Below are positions 36,630 to 48,361 of a stretch of 64,000 nucleotides of DNA, piece by piece. The DNA comes from Amblyomma americanum. Lineage: Eukaryota; Arthropoda; Arachnida; Ixodida; Ixodidae. Below the pieces are notes generated by a model, which saw only the letters and a program-made list of their open reading frames with translations, was not told the origin of the DNA and ran no database searches. Numbering within the stretch: position 1 is the first letter of the stretch; each line of letters begins with the position of its first letter. A program made the position numbers and the translations under genes. The stretch spans positions 90,404,757-90,468,756 of the forward strand of contig NC_135498.1 in the NCBI RefSeq assembly GCF_052857255.1. Reading direction: 5' to 3'.

Positions 36630-37250
36630 GGATAACGCCCTTTCTTTGAATTCGTGCTTATGGTTAGCAGTGCTCACGCTTTCTCAAAGTAAATTGCTTA
36701 TTTGTAGCTTGAAGCACTTTTCCACGAAAACAGAAGGCACAGATGATACACGCAGTCACCACACCACTCACTAACGCTCTGCTCGTGCTGCTTAGACTAC
36801 AGATTATTTATATTAATAGAGCAGATTTTCAGTACATGTGCAATGTATTCTTAAAAATACTGTGATTATTGTTCAGGAGCACAAATGCTTATTCTAGTGT
36901 CATATGTATAAAAGTAAGTACGGTCCGAAACGTGTTATATCCTGCAGGTTAGTTGAGTCCTAAATTATAATGCCCGTATGCGTTTTACACCCGCTGAATG
37001 GCAAGCACGTGTTAGGTGTACCACTTGTACCCGGACAGCAGTGAAATAAATCGAGTACTGTGTTATTCTGGGTGACATTATTTGGGACCTTGATGAGCTG
37101 ATGAGTAGCGTTTTCTACACATTTAACACGTTATTAGAAAAACTGCTGACACATTCGGACATATTTTTGTTTTTTAGGTCACATGACGATCAGTTTACTC
37201 TCGGTACTTTGTGGCCCTAGTTAAAACTGCCAACCCCTGGTGGTTCATTC
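36630..37250. other. No recognisable gene
   Basis: AT-rich flank of the CR1-like LINE. I see no domain, SINE or array. Confidence 0.4.
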
Positions 37251-37319
37251 AGTGTGTAAGTGCTCTCGTGAGCATGGAAGGATCTACATACTTTGTCGCG
37301 ACCTCAGCTACTACAAACT

Positions 37320-37650
37320 TATAACCGGGAGTGCAAACGAATTTCATCGATCATCAGCAGACCTTTGGTAGTGCTAGGATGAATGCACGAATCAAGCTAA
37401 AAATCGCCATTTTCTTACAGTAACACCATTACACTCGCAGGTTACTTCTTTTAAGTACCTTTTTAAGGATCGCCATTGACTGGAACACTCTATCTGAAGA
37501 AGCTGTGAAGCAGCAGTCATCGTATTTATTTGACGACCGTTTAAACTAATTAATATTATATAGCTTGCGGCGGTATTCTTTTGTCGAGCATGTATCTATG
37601 GATTAGTTTCTTGTATCGAGATCAAAGTATTATTAAATAAATAAAAATAG
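37320..37650 (+). pseudogene. C-terminal scrap of a CR1-like LINE
   Basis: The frame around 37465-37548 reads IAIDWNTLSEEAV, then a stop after DDRLN. This matches the last conserved block of many CR1/L2-like ORF2 proteins (DWNxLPxxVV). An AATAAATAAAAATAGG tail follows at 37637-37652. Everything upstream is eroded. Family-level call only. Confidence 0.45.
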
Positions 37651-38360
37651 GTAAGCTTGCCTGTAACTTAGAAGCAATAATACGTTTCACCAAAGTGAGT
37701 GAGACGTTTTCAGGCTATGTTCGGCACAGCCGGCAGGCTGGCAGAGCACCGCATGCTAGGTGCTTCTGCACCTGCAATACTTCGCGTCGAATCCGCAGCG
37801 GACGGTACTTTGGAAATAGCCGTTGCCTATTTGAGATGTCGAATTCTGTTACAAATGTACTCGAAATAGCTGATATTTTAAACCAGGGACATTGCGTTTC
37901 ACAAGCGGCTTTGGCAGCAGAGCGAGCGTTGCGCTTGTACGCAAGGGCCGCCGCTAAAGTTTACTTAGGTTGGCATCACCGCATGGCAGTTATGATGTAT
38001 AGAAATTTAGTACAAGAGACCGGAGGCCACCTTCATGCACACGGCACGTTCCCCTCAGAACGCTGTTTTGGAGGACTAGCTCGTCCTGTGTGTGCTCAAG
38101 GCGACGCAACCGATCCGTCTGCGCATGCGAACATCTTATCTAAGAGGACCGTTAGAAGCTTTTTTTTCCACCGGCACAACACAGCGTTCGATATATGGAG
38201 CGACCTGGTGAAATTTGAGTTCAGTATATTGAGCGACGGCCATATAGTTAGTTTCACACGGCAATTTCCAGACGAAGGCCTGTTCAATATAGCGAATGTT
38301 TTGTGATACCGGAGTTCTACATAGCTAGACGTGACTGCAGTTTACATAAACACTGAAGAT

Positions 38361-38830
38361 TTTACAGCGAAAGCATTACTAAACTATGTGGGCAGCTGAC
38401 GTGTCCTCAAAATGTGCACGCAAAATTTGTCGCAAGATATGACGACGTCAGCTAGTGTATAGAAGTCGTGATTGAACGTGCATAACAACTGGTACATTAA
38501 TAGAGTGCCAGAGCATTGTCATGATCATGTGAGTCATTGTAATTCAGTCATAAATCCGAATAATTACTCATGACGGGAATCATAATCAATGTAGTGATGA
38601 ACGGATTCATTGTCTGAGGAAGGAATCTAGTTGTGTTCATCAAAATCATTCATCAAAGTCATCGACGCAAAAAGTGCTTAGTCATGGTCCCTAAAAGTGC
38701 TCAGTCATTGGTCACAAAGTGTGTAAAAATGTGCTGAGCCCCGGGTCACAAAACGTGCTGAGTAATCTAGTGTATAGTAGCCATGATTGAATGTGTATGA
38801 CAATTGGTATATAAATAGAGTCCCAAGCCG
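38361..38830. repeat. Hairpin-headed repeat with a 60-bp internal duplication
   Basis: Starts with GCGAAAGC at 38367-38374. A CRE-like ACGACGTCA sits at 38442-38450. A block of about 60 bp at 38451-38510 (CTAGTGTATAGAAG, then AATAGAGTGCCA) recurs at 38766-38825 with about 80% identity, 315 bp away. Between them are runs of TGCTGAGTCA-like and TCATCAAA-like short repeats. No ORF. It resembles the elements at 45.3 and 59.1 kb in having a hairpin followed by a CRE-like site. Confidence 0.55.
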
Positions 38831-38834
38831 TGAT

Positions 38835-39832
38835 GAAAAATGTAGTCCAACCGTTAATTAGTAAAAGCACTTAAGGAAAATGAGCTAGCAAAGTTGAAAA
38901 TAACGAAATTAAAAACGATGTTGTCATCACTAATTAATTATATAAAGACACGCGTGGCGGAAAGCCGCGTCTGCTGAAGCGCCGACGCTGGCTGGGACAA
39001 CTGATATTGCAGGTACCGGCGAAGGGAAAAGATTATTTTTTACAAATTTAAAGTTTTCTTGGACCTTACGGGTCACTGGGCGCCGTGGTCAATCCGCGCT
39101 TCAGGATGTCGCACTTGACAGCTGCCAGCGTGGCTCGGCGTACGAGAAATCGTTGCGCTTCCTCGTCCTAGCTGGCCAGCAAGTGCTCCCACTGCGTCAC
39201 ACTCGAGTGGTCTACTCTAGGCTCTAAGTCTGCCTTAGGGCAGGTTTATGTAACATTCTGTAGTGGGGGTTTACCCGCGAAATCGCAGCTAAGTCATCAC
39301 TGGTTGATCTCAGCGTGGTGGCAGTATTCCCAGATAAATTCACCAAAACTTTGAGCTGTTGCATGCTTTAAGGCGCGGTTGAGGTGTCCACCGAGATGTC
39401 GAGATCTGAGAGCTACTGCGTCCTTTCTTTTCCTCAAAAAACATGCTTTGGCACTCCTCCACGTAAGCAGGTGTAAGTGTCCTCAGAATTTTTGTGACAG
39501 GTTTTATTCATTAACTCCTTTGCATTTCACTGCAGCACGGATACCATATTCACTGCTCTCTCTCTATGATCCCTGAAAGGCGGCGTTTTAGTGATCACAG
39601 AGCGGTTTATGGCGCCCGTGGCATGAGATCTACACTCAAGGACTGTACACTTTGCGCGCATATTTGTCACAGTATTCTTGGAATTGATCGTTGTAGGAAA
39701 GGCCAGGTCTTGTATCAATCGGACAAAAAAGATTGCATGCGGAGGCTTTCGCTACCGGTCACGAGCACGTGTCCGGTCAGTTGCGAATGGCTCCTCAGAT
39801 TGCGAAATATACGTCATGCAAACAAATAAGCG
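38835..39832. other. No recognisable gene
   Basis: A GC-richer stretch at 38950-39190 with no identifiable frame or repeat boundary, then AT-rich sequence. Confidence 0.4.
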
Positions 39833-39842
39833 GCGCTAATGG

Positions 39843-40164
39843 AATAGAATAATTGGAATAATTGTTTTTTTGGGGAAAGGAAATGGCGCAGTATCTGTCT
39901 CATATATCGTTGGACACCTGAAAAGCGCCGTAAGGCAAGGGATAAAGGAGGGAGTGAAAGAAGAAAGGAAGAAGAGGTGCCGTAGTGGAGGTCTCTGGTA
40001 TAATTTCGACCACCTGGGAATCTTTAACGTGCACTGACATCGCACAGCACACGGGCGCCTTGGCGTTTTTCCTCCATAAAAACGCAGCAGCCGCGTTCGG
40101 GTTCGAACCCGGGAACTCCTAATCAGTAGTCGAGCGCCCTAACCACTGAGCCACCGCGGCGGGT
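39843..40164 (-). mobile_element. tRNA-derived SINE, full length with target duplication
   Basis: The best-defined SINE here. The minus-strand 5' head is at the right: CCGCGGTGGCTCAGTGGTTA (A box) near 40140-40158 and GGTTCGAACCC (B box) at 40099-40109. The body runs left to the tail ATTATTCCAATTATTCTATT. GCGCTAATGG flanks it on both sides (39833-39842 and 40165-40174), a 10-bp target duplication. Inferred Pol III transcription from the internal A and B boxes. It would depend on LINE proteins for mobility. Confidence 0.95.
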
Positions 40165-40174
40165 GCGCTAATGG

Positions 40175-41695
40175 CTTCCAACTACGATTTTATATTATTT
40201 CTGCGCACACGTATAGATTTGTCGCCAGTCTTACAGCGCCGCCACACGGCAATTCGTATATATTAAACAAATGATCCTACTTGGCTATGGAATCGTGTCA
40301 GCCGCAGTGCAGTACGCGATGACGTCATGCCAGCTGGCTATATGACGTCATGTCACGGCCGCTCTGCGCTGCAGATGGAGTCACAGCATCGGCAGAAAAA
40401 GCGACGAACTACTCTCGTCCTTTCCTGGAAAACAACTGTACAACCGGTTAACACTGGAAATGGTCTTTTTTTGAGTCAACCGTATCCCGTGAAATTATGA
40501 CCGTTTCAGTCATTAGCCTGCTTGGGCACGGCAATTTTCTGTTCTTTAGCTAAAGAATAACGGTAACGGCAACGTGAAGCCAACTGTCTATTAAGCCTTT
40601 TGTATGAGCAGGTGTGTCTCCATGCCCAGAGGTACCCTTTCACTCGAACGCCGTTAAACAAGCTGGAATCGCGGAAACCTCTGCGCCAACTGGCCAAACG
40701 GCGCCGCTAAAGGACGACTTGAAAGACTCGTTACCTGCAACGAGCTGAGTTTAAAAGCATAAGATTCACGGCGCTGTACATTCGATCTATAGTATACAGG
40801 CTAACCGAGCCCGTCGCCAGCTTCACCAAAAACTTGTGAAAAAAGACGGCTTCGACTTCCTGTCGCCGAAAATGGCATGCATGCCGGAGAGATCAGCCTC
40901 TACTATCAAATTCCATCGCTATTTATCACTGATCTTGTATCTGTTTATTTATGTCAAGAGTGAGAAACCAGTTGGCTGGTGATGCAAAAAAATCAGTATC
41001 ACAAATATTGCGCGCCAAGATACATCTGGCGCTCATCGTTACCTGGACTTGGGAATTATGAAATTTATTTGCCTCCTTTTCATTCGACGAGTCTGGTCCG
41101 AAAAGACAGGACAACTACGATACAAGCACTCTACCCTCATAGAGAACCGCAGTGTTCGTACCCGCAAAACTTCAACGCAATCTTTATTTTAAGGACGATT
41201 TAAATATCGACGGTGCCTTAATTTTCCACGGTAGCTTTCTTACTTTCTTAAAATTCCCGTGCGCCTGTTATACCACCCCAGCAATTACCCCATTTTAATC
41301 GTACTAGAACAGCAGTAAACATTTCTTGACCTGCATTATTATGGGTACCATTCTTCTAGGCGCTTGATAACCGCATAAAAAGCTTTTTGATGTAAGTTTA
41401 CACGAAAGTAGAAAAAAAGTGACGATCTATTTGCGTCATTAGGCCAAATGTGAATTATACGCGCTAGAACCTCGATTTTCAAATAGATTCCGGTGTTCAG
41501 GTCCATTTCTCACAGATAGAAGTTTGTCCGGCAGCGATAAAAAATTAATGTTCATATATGTGGAATTGGACATCCTATACATTCACAGATAACTGGGAGT
41601 CATCATATTACTCCTCGCGCAATCATGCAGCAGTTTAGCGATAAGTCACTGGCAGGCGCTGCCATCGATAGGGCTAGTGGAACAAAGGTTATCCT
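40175..41695. other. No recognisable gene; one GFDFLSPKMAC-type motif
   Basis: The plus strand at 40840-40885 encodes DGFDFLSPKMACMPE, the best of three copies of a short dispersed motif. Nothing else recognised. Confidence 0.4.
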
Positions 41696-41699
41696 TCCT

Positions 41700-41981
41700 G
41701 AGCCCGCTCTCGTGACCAACCATTAATATAACTGCCACCTGCCACGGTGGATTGTGTGATCACCTTTCTGTGGTCAGTTTGTCAGGTGTGTGTATTAAGG
41801 GTGGCTAGGGAACTCTGGGGAAAGAAAAGAAGGCAGCGGTGAGGCAGCGACCAAGGCGGCGACAGCATGGCGTCTGTTAGTTCAAGAGCCCGTCCAGCAG
41901 GCAGGTCGCGCGTATTGGCCACAACCGCCCTCCTCTTCAGCGGTTGCCTGCAATGGACCCGCGCTAGGCTGCTACATTACA
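41700..41981 (-). repeat. Probable 3' LTR of the Ty3/gypsy remnant
   Basis: On the minus strand a purine tract (GCCGGAGGATGAT) is followed by TGTAATGTAGCAGCC starting at 41981, the usual polypurine tract and TG start of an LTR. The left limit is uncertain, as I cannot see a second LTR to compare. It lies just downstream of the gypsy pol remnant. Confidence 0.5.
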
Positions 41982-42089
41982 ATCATCCTCCGGCAAAAAA
42001 AGAGCAGTCCTGACGACTCAAGGCGAACGAGCCACCTGAAGGTCAGAGCAGCAGAGGCACTGGTCAGAGTAAAGCTTTAGGCGCTCGGC

Positions 42090-44387
42090 GTGGTCAATTA
42101 CACGCCATGACGACGCAGATCCGATGAGCAGGTGAGCGACTTGACGAGGCAGTTGTCAGGCCAGGCTTGCTGAATGACGCGGTAGGGGCCTTTATAGCTT
42201 CAAACAAGTTCAGTGCACAGACCGAGGGTGCAGCAAGAGACCCAAAGCTAAGCGAGCGAGTCTGGGGGAGAAGCTCGTCCTTGTGAAGGTTTAGGGGCTG
42301 AGCTGATGGTGTTGCTGCGTTTCTGAGGTCAATGCGCGGGAAAAGTGTCGGCATTCTTCGGCGTACCGACCACATTGGGGAAGTGGCATCGACGTGGAGG
42401 TGTCAGGAGCGCTAAGGTCGGGAGGGTAAAGTCCGGTAAGTAAGGTCCGGACAGTAGAGAAGGAAGAACGGCGAGAACCCCGCGATAGCTTGCATGTCGG
42501 TATTACAGACGTAGATAACAAAGCGAATTTTGCTCCTATTAGTGGAGTAAATGTGGCGGTCCACATGATTAGGGAGCATGCGTGTGAGAATGCGATTAAA
42601 ACGCGCTATTGAGCCGTTGTTTTGGTGGGTGGTAAGCAAAGCTATAGCGTTGAATAATGCGGCAGAACTGCCTCGACGATCTCTGAAAAAAAAAAGACGT
42701 GGCCGTGATCACTAAGCAGTTCTTTTGGAGACCCTTGACGAAGGATGAGGTGATGGAGGATTAATGGTAGAAAATTACTCGCGGAGGAGGATGGACACGG
42801 TGCAGTTACCGCATAACGGCGGAGGTGGTTGACGGCGACGATGACATAATGATGACCATGAGGAGTTGTGGGAAAAGGACAATTAAGATCGATCATAACG
42901 CGGTAGAATGGGTGGGCTGCATGCAGCAATTGCAAAGGTGAGGTGGTTAAGCAAGACGGGGCCTTCCGGCGTTAGCAAGCTGAGCAAGAGCGGTTATGCT
43001 GTCGCACAAAGCGGTAAATGCTTCGTCAATAGTACTGCATACTCAAGCGTACATGTTTTCAACGCACCAGCAAGAGCACACTGTGGGTCTGCGTGGAAAC
43101 AGGCGCAGATGTCAGAGCGCATAACCAGGAGCCATTTCCGCCTTTCGCAGAGGTAGTTACCACAGTTGAACAGATCATTCCGTATGGTGAAACGGAGAGC
43201 TTGGTGTTGGACAGCCCGAGAAGCAGGAAGGTGGGAAGTGAACAGTAAAGCGATCAGGCAAGCAATCCATGGGTATTTTCGCTTCTCGGACGGCATGCGT
43301 AAAATGTCAATGGACGACGAATCGCAAGCGTCAAGGAGTCGTAAAGGCGTAAGAGGCAGCGTAAGCGGTAAGCGGAATCCCAAGCGGCAACCGGCCGTAC
43401 TCCTGCAGCTGGAGGGGCCAACGGGCAAGAAGTCCACACGAATCCTTTTGAGCTGATAGCCAACGCAGGGCATGATGACTCGTCATGACGTAAAATGGCT
43501 GATTATAGACGTAAAGCCAAGACCACCTGACCGTCGAAATGATGCCCGAGCATTCTTTTTCTGTCACCGAATAGTTGGAGCCGACATTTCTGAGTGTGAG
43601 GCTCGCATAAGGCATCATGTAGTCACGAGAGGGCGGTTTCCGCTGGGCAAGCACTGCGCCAGACCCACTCCAGTGCCGTCGGGATGAATTTGGGTCGGTA
43701 CGGTAATGTCAAAATGATGTAGAATCGGGGATGAGACGAGAAGGCGGCACAAGGTGGTGAAGGCATCATTGCAGGCTGGGGTGCATATCGACAGGTTGTC
43801 GCTGTTAGCTTCGAATTAAGTGCCAGAAACAAGAGCATAAACAACGAAGCTGCGCAGTTCCTTAAGAGTTGATGGCTTGCGGAAATCAACAAAAAACAAA
43901 TTTTTGAGGGATAGAGAAGAACACCAGCGTTTGACAGTACAAGTCCCAATATATTCCGCTCCCAAGTGGTGATGCAGTACTTCTTCACATTTAGTTGAAG
44001 GCGAGCAGCCGTCAGACAAGACAGGAGGCGTTCTAGGTAACGGAGAAGGGTAGAAAAATCCTGAGAGATCACATCATGAGAAAGGTCACACAGGAAGGTG
44101 CTTTTTTTTCTGCTGAAAATTATGTCCATAATTTGCTTGAATATCGTGGTGCGTTGCATAACCCAAACGGCATCATGCTACACTCATATAAGCCGCCGGG
44201 TGCGGAAAATGCTGTTTTCGCACAATTGAGTTCCGCCATCGGGACCTGCCAGTTGCCCCGATCGTAAATCAAAGGATGACAAGAACTCGGCTCCCTGAAA
44301 GCAGTCGAAAGCGTCATCGATACGCGGGAGCGGGTAGACGTTTTTGCGAATAATCCTATTTAGCCTTCGGTAGAATTGACTGACGGT
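42090..44387 (-). pseudogene. Ty3/gypsy pol remnant (RT, RNase H, integrase)
   Basis: Order on the minus strand is that of Ty3/gypsy: reverse transcriptase (44320-43800, with PFGLCNAP near 44160), RNase H (43654-43400, SVTEKEC then TSHHALRWL), integrase core (42935-42640, VIVAVNHLRRYA then SDHG) and the C-terminal integrase region to about 42290. The pieces fall in different frames separated by stops. In the integrase the segment after NNGS reads IARFNR where a catalytic Glu is expected. Clearly dead. An RTE tail is inserted at its 5' side at 44401. Confidence 0.88.
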
Positions 44388-44400
44388 AACTTCAAGTAAA

Positions 44401-44649
44401 CTTCAATGCGGTAACTTCAATGCGAAGGCAAGATAACCGCTGGTCTTTAAGGGTAACGGAGTGGGTTCCAAGAGAAAGTAAGCGTAGCAGGGGGCGGCAG
44501 AAGGTTAGGTGGGCGGATGAGATTAAGAAGTTTGCAGGCAAAGGGTGGATGCAGCTGGCAAAGGATAGGGTTAATTGGAGAGACATGGGAGAGGCCTTTG
44601 ACCTGCAGTGGGTGTAGTAAGGCTGATGATGATGATGATGATGATGATG
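44401..44649 (+). mobile_element. RTE/BovB-like LINE, 5'-truncated tail with TSD
   Basis: About 250 bp from the end of an RTE ORF2: WVPRESKRSRGRQKVRWADE and FAGKGWMQLAKDRVNW, a stop, then a (GAT)n tail at 44626-44649. AACTTCAAGTAAA flanks it at 44388-44400 and 44650-44662, a 13-bp target duplication, so it inserted into the edge of the gypsy remnant. The same ORF end appears at 50526-50742. Confidence 0.9.
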
Positions 44650-44664
44650 AACTTCAAGTAAATT

Positions 44665-45310
44665 CTACCGTTGCTTAAATAGAAGTGATGCAGAAGTGTA
44701 CCAAAATATAAGTGTACCAAGAACCTAAAAGTGGTGTTGATTTGTTTCGTTGTTCCTCGACGTACAAAGAATAATTTGCAATAGAGCTGAATTTTTTCAC
44801 AATATTTTCCTTCCTCAGCACTAATCCTATGGGTACCAACCCCGAGCAAAATTGTCCGTTGTCGCGTTGTCTGTTCGCAGCTGGCCTAGCGCGAACGCTC
44901 CTTCCGAGGCACAGCTCGCTCATCGTGTTCTTCCACGTAGCAAGAATCCGAGCTTTCGCACTGTTCAAATGTAGTAAAGATTCTCTGTAGTTTTTTTCTT
45001 TTTTTCTCACCTGTTCAAGCCCAGAAGTCCATGGGTGTGGGAACTGAGGGAACGAGTCTCGCGGCATTCGTGCAAATTGAGCAAGAATTAGGGTAGTCAG
45101 GTGTTGAAGAGTGGATGGTGAAGGAACGTTTGAATGAGACAGACAAGCTTTCTGCCGATTGTGATGTGGCTCGAGGAGCGAAAGAATAGACTGGCGCCCG
45201 TTTCGAGTTTCAACGATTGGTACTAGAGATTATTCTACGTTTGCAGGCAGGTTCTTGTTTCCAGACAGCATCGAACTCATGGGCTGAATTAGGTAGACTG
45301 GTGTCCTTTC
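44665..45310. other. No recognisable gene
   Basis: AT-rich then mixed sequence, with no domain or array recognised. Confidence 0.4.
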
Positions 45311-45312
45311 CT

Positions 45313-45841
45313 TTATGCGAAGCATAATAGGGACACTACTTAGCTCAACCATAGCCCAGCCTGGCGCGGCCGCGACCACCAAGGCTAACTCCCGCTCCTC
45401 CCGCTAGGGGCGCTGCAGCTGAGCACGTGGTCTGACGTCACGACAGCTGAGGAGAGACGGGGCTCAACTCGCGCGGTCGCCGCGCGGCCGCGACCACCAA
45501 GGCTAACTCCCGCTCCTCCCGCTAGGGGCGCTGCAGCCGAGCACGTGGTCTGACGTCACGCCAGCTGAAGAGAGACGGGGCTCAACTCGCGCGGTCGCCG
45601 CGCGGCCGCGACCACCAAGGCTAACTCCCGCTCCTCCCGCTAGGGGCGCTGCAGCCGAGCACGTGGTCTGACGTCACGCCAGCTGTGGAGAAACGGGGCT
45701 CAACTCGCGCGGTCGCCGCGCGGCCGCGACCACCAAGGCTAACTCCCGCTCCTCCAGGAGATTGCTAAACAACGAAGAGACTAGCCTGACTTACGGGCAG
45801 GCGATACCGAATCCCTTTCACAAATCTATTATGCTTCGCAT
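45313..45841. mobile_element. Hairpin-ended element with CRE/E-box tandem array
   Basis: The left end has TTATGC-GAA-GCATAA (45313-45327). The right end carries the inverse: ATGCGAAGCATAATAG at 45315-45330 is complementary to 45826-45841 without mismatch. Between them lies a 118-bp unit repeated about 3.3 times (45365-45754), starting at 45365, 45483, 45601 and 45719. Each full unit has a CACGTG E-box, TGACGTCA nine bases downstream, and CAGCTG-type sites. Units are nearly identical, so the array is young. No ORF follows. The CRE part resembles 59125-59312. Probably a non-autonomous copy. Confidence 0.7.
45365..45754. promoter_or_regulatory. 118-bp tandem units with CACGTG and TGACGTCA
   Basis: TGACGTCA occurs at 45433, 45551 and 45669, and CACGTG at 45424, 45542 and 45660. 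The former is the palindromic cAMP-response (bZIP) site, the latter the bHLH site. Spacing between them is constant. Use as a promoter is inference. Confidence 0.75.
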
Positions 45842-46765
45842 CCTAGGCTTAACCTTAGCTAAGCCAGGCCATTTCTTTTAAATCCACATAAGCTGATTTC
45901 GGTCCTTAATGAATACCATGACAAATTAAATGCTTGCGCCCATCCTTCCAGCCTTTAACGCCTGGCCAAGGCTGGACTCAGAATAAATAGGCTCTTTAGC
46001 GTTTTGTTTGGTTGAATCAGTGTTGAGCGTCATGGGGCCTCTGGCCGCTGCTAAATCCACTGAATAAAGCAAACTGAAACACATGCCCTCTTAAACTGGT
46101 TATCACACTGGCGTCTCTGTATAAGCGACGGTCCTGGCTTTTCTGAAGACTGAGGGAAAAGACGTCATGGAAAAATCGGCATCACTTATGCAACCTTTGA
46201 ATAACTTTTCGTCGTTTTCGATGGCCGGCACCTTAGTGCTATTTCTCTTATTGCAATTAATATACCGGCAGTCGTCTTTGCGATTCGTTCTATCTCCTCA
46301 CGATGTTAATGATATGTCCCTGGTAAGCTTTATTTTCTTTATAAAATTTGTGCCGATTTATGTTTGCCTTTCGTAAAAGCTATGGTGCTTCACTTTACCA
46401 ATACAGGGAAATCAAAATTATGCTTTAAAGATCTAGATAAAAAGAATTTTCAATTAATATTTAAAGGTTATTTTTGCAGGTATCCTGTAAATAATACAGT
46501 TCTCCATTTATTGTTGTTTTAGAGAAATTTTACGTCACTGCTGACTCCCCATAAAATTATTATTAACATATTTTAAGACGACGACTTTTCTGAATGTGAG
46601 GATCTATACCTCAATGTGAATAGTTGCTTTTAGCTGGTCAGTTTTTTTGTGCAAGCTACACGCTGCAGCGCACTATGTTAATATTAGACACCATTGATTC
46701 CCTGAGTTTCTTTACACAGGACGTTGGCAGCGCACATTACCCCACTTGTGCCGCCGTCCCTCACG
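45842..46765. other. No recognisable gene
   Basis: AT-rich sequence with only short chance frames. Confidence 0.4.
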
Positions 46766-46767
46766 TA

Positions 46768-47060
46768 TGCAGTTTTTTAGGGCTGCGGTGATCCTGTGTA
46801 TGCAGTGATGGCGTACAGGTAGAGCGTCCGTATCACCTGCAAGAGGACCAGAGTTCGAATCCCGGTGCTGCGCAATTCTTCCCCGGGTTTTAAAAAGAAA
46901 AACACACTCCGCGTGTTGATGGAATTGCATAACCCGTCATGGGTGCGGCATGATCTCGGTGACAAAAGCCGACTGCGCACTCCCTCACATAACAGGATCT
47001 GGTCACCTTGGTGCAGCGTTTGGCCACAACTTTCTATGAACAAATCCAATTAGCCATCAA
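46768..47060 (+). mobile_element. tRNA-headed SINE-like sequence before the RTE copy
   Basis: An A box (TGGCGTACAGGTAGAGCG, 46809-46826) and a B box (GTTCGAATCCC, 46853-46863) form a tRNA-like head on the plus strand. A body of about 200 bp follows with CGCGTGTTGATGGAATTGCA and TTTGGCCACAAC. It runs without visible break into the RTE 5' region at about 47060. It could be an independent SINE or the promoter of the RTE copy. Confidence 0.75.
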
Positions 47061-48284
47061 CCCTCAGGCCGCAGCGGCTGCGGAGCAACTCACCAAGGCG
47101 GCGGCCAGACCTGTGACGCAGCGGAGCGTGCTAAGAGTCTCTGGCTCTGGGCAGGCCGCCATTGGAATCTGAACCTGGCAACGTTTAACTCTAGGACCTT
47201 ATCTAGTGAGGCTAGCCTAGAAGTGCTGTTCGAGGAACTAGCCGGCATGAAATGGGATGTCATCGGGCTTAGTGAAGATAGGAGGACATGTGAGGCGTAA
47301 ATGACGGGCAGATACTGTGCTATCGCGGATTAGCGGATAGACGACAACTAAATGTGGGACTCCACATTAATCAGGATATAGCTGGTAACGTAGAGGAGCT
47401 TTATAGTATTAGCGAGAGGGTGGCAGCTATCGTAATTAGGCTCAATAGGAAGTACAAGCTGAAGGTGGTGGAGGCCTACGCGCGTACATCCAGCCATGAT
47501 GACAAGGCCGTAGAAAGCTTCTAGGAAGAGGTGGAATCGGCAATGAACAAAGTAAAATCACAGTACATTGTACTGATGGGCAACTTCAGTGCGAAGCTCG
47601 GCTACAAGCAGGCTGGCGATCAGGCGGTAGGCGACTTTGGTATAGGCTGTAGGAATAGCAGCAGCGCAGAGTTATTAGTAGATTTCGAAGATAAAGATAA
47701 TTTACGGATCATGAATACCTTCTTCCACAAACGAGAGAAAAGCAAATGGACCTGGAAGAACACTGGTGGTGAGAATAGAAATGAAATCGGTGTCATGCTA
47801 TGTGCTCAACCTGACATCGTTCGGGATGTTGCCGTCCTCGGGAAGGTGCGCTGTAGCAACCACAGAATGGTAAGGTGTCGAATTAGCTGATACTTGAAGA
47901 AGGATCTCGTGAAGAAGTCCATTAACAAGTTAGCGGTAAGAGCGAAAATATAGGAATTCAGGATATCGCTGCAGAAGAGATATTCAGCTTTAACTGAGCA
48001 AGACGCTCTTAATGTTCATGTAGTGAACGATAATCTCACAGCTGTCATTACGGGGTGCCCAGTAGAAGTAGGCGGTAGGGCGGTTCGACAGCATACCGGC
48101 AAGCTATCTCAGGAGACAAAAGATCTGATTAATAAACGCCAAAGCATGAGCGCGTCGAACCCTACAGCTGAATAGAACTAGCGTGGAAGCGCAAGGTAGC
48201 CGACATAAGGAACTTTAATATGAAGAGAATCGAGCATGCTCTAAAGAACGGAAGAGCGTGTTGTCGGGCAAGTTGGCTTTGCAT

Positions 48285-48361
48285 GATATGGAAGAAGTTG
48301 GCACAAAACTTCGACAGAATCTCTGTCGCTGTCGAAGTTTTGCGCTAACTTCTTCCATATC
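48285..48361. repeat. 33-bp quasi-palindrome inside the RTE copy
   Basis: GATATGGAAGAAGTTGGCAC begins the left arm (48285-48317). The right arm (48329-48361) is its complement with a few mismatches, around an 11-nt loop. CTAAAGAACGGA precedes it at 48241 and follows it at 48361, so the sequence returns to the same point after copying the complement. Confidence 0.85.

Noticed and set aside
39843..40164. True tRNA genes at the A/B box sites
   Set aside because: The heads have A and B boxes but continue into SINE bodies with tails and target duplications and do not fold as full tRNAs with acceptor stems.
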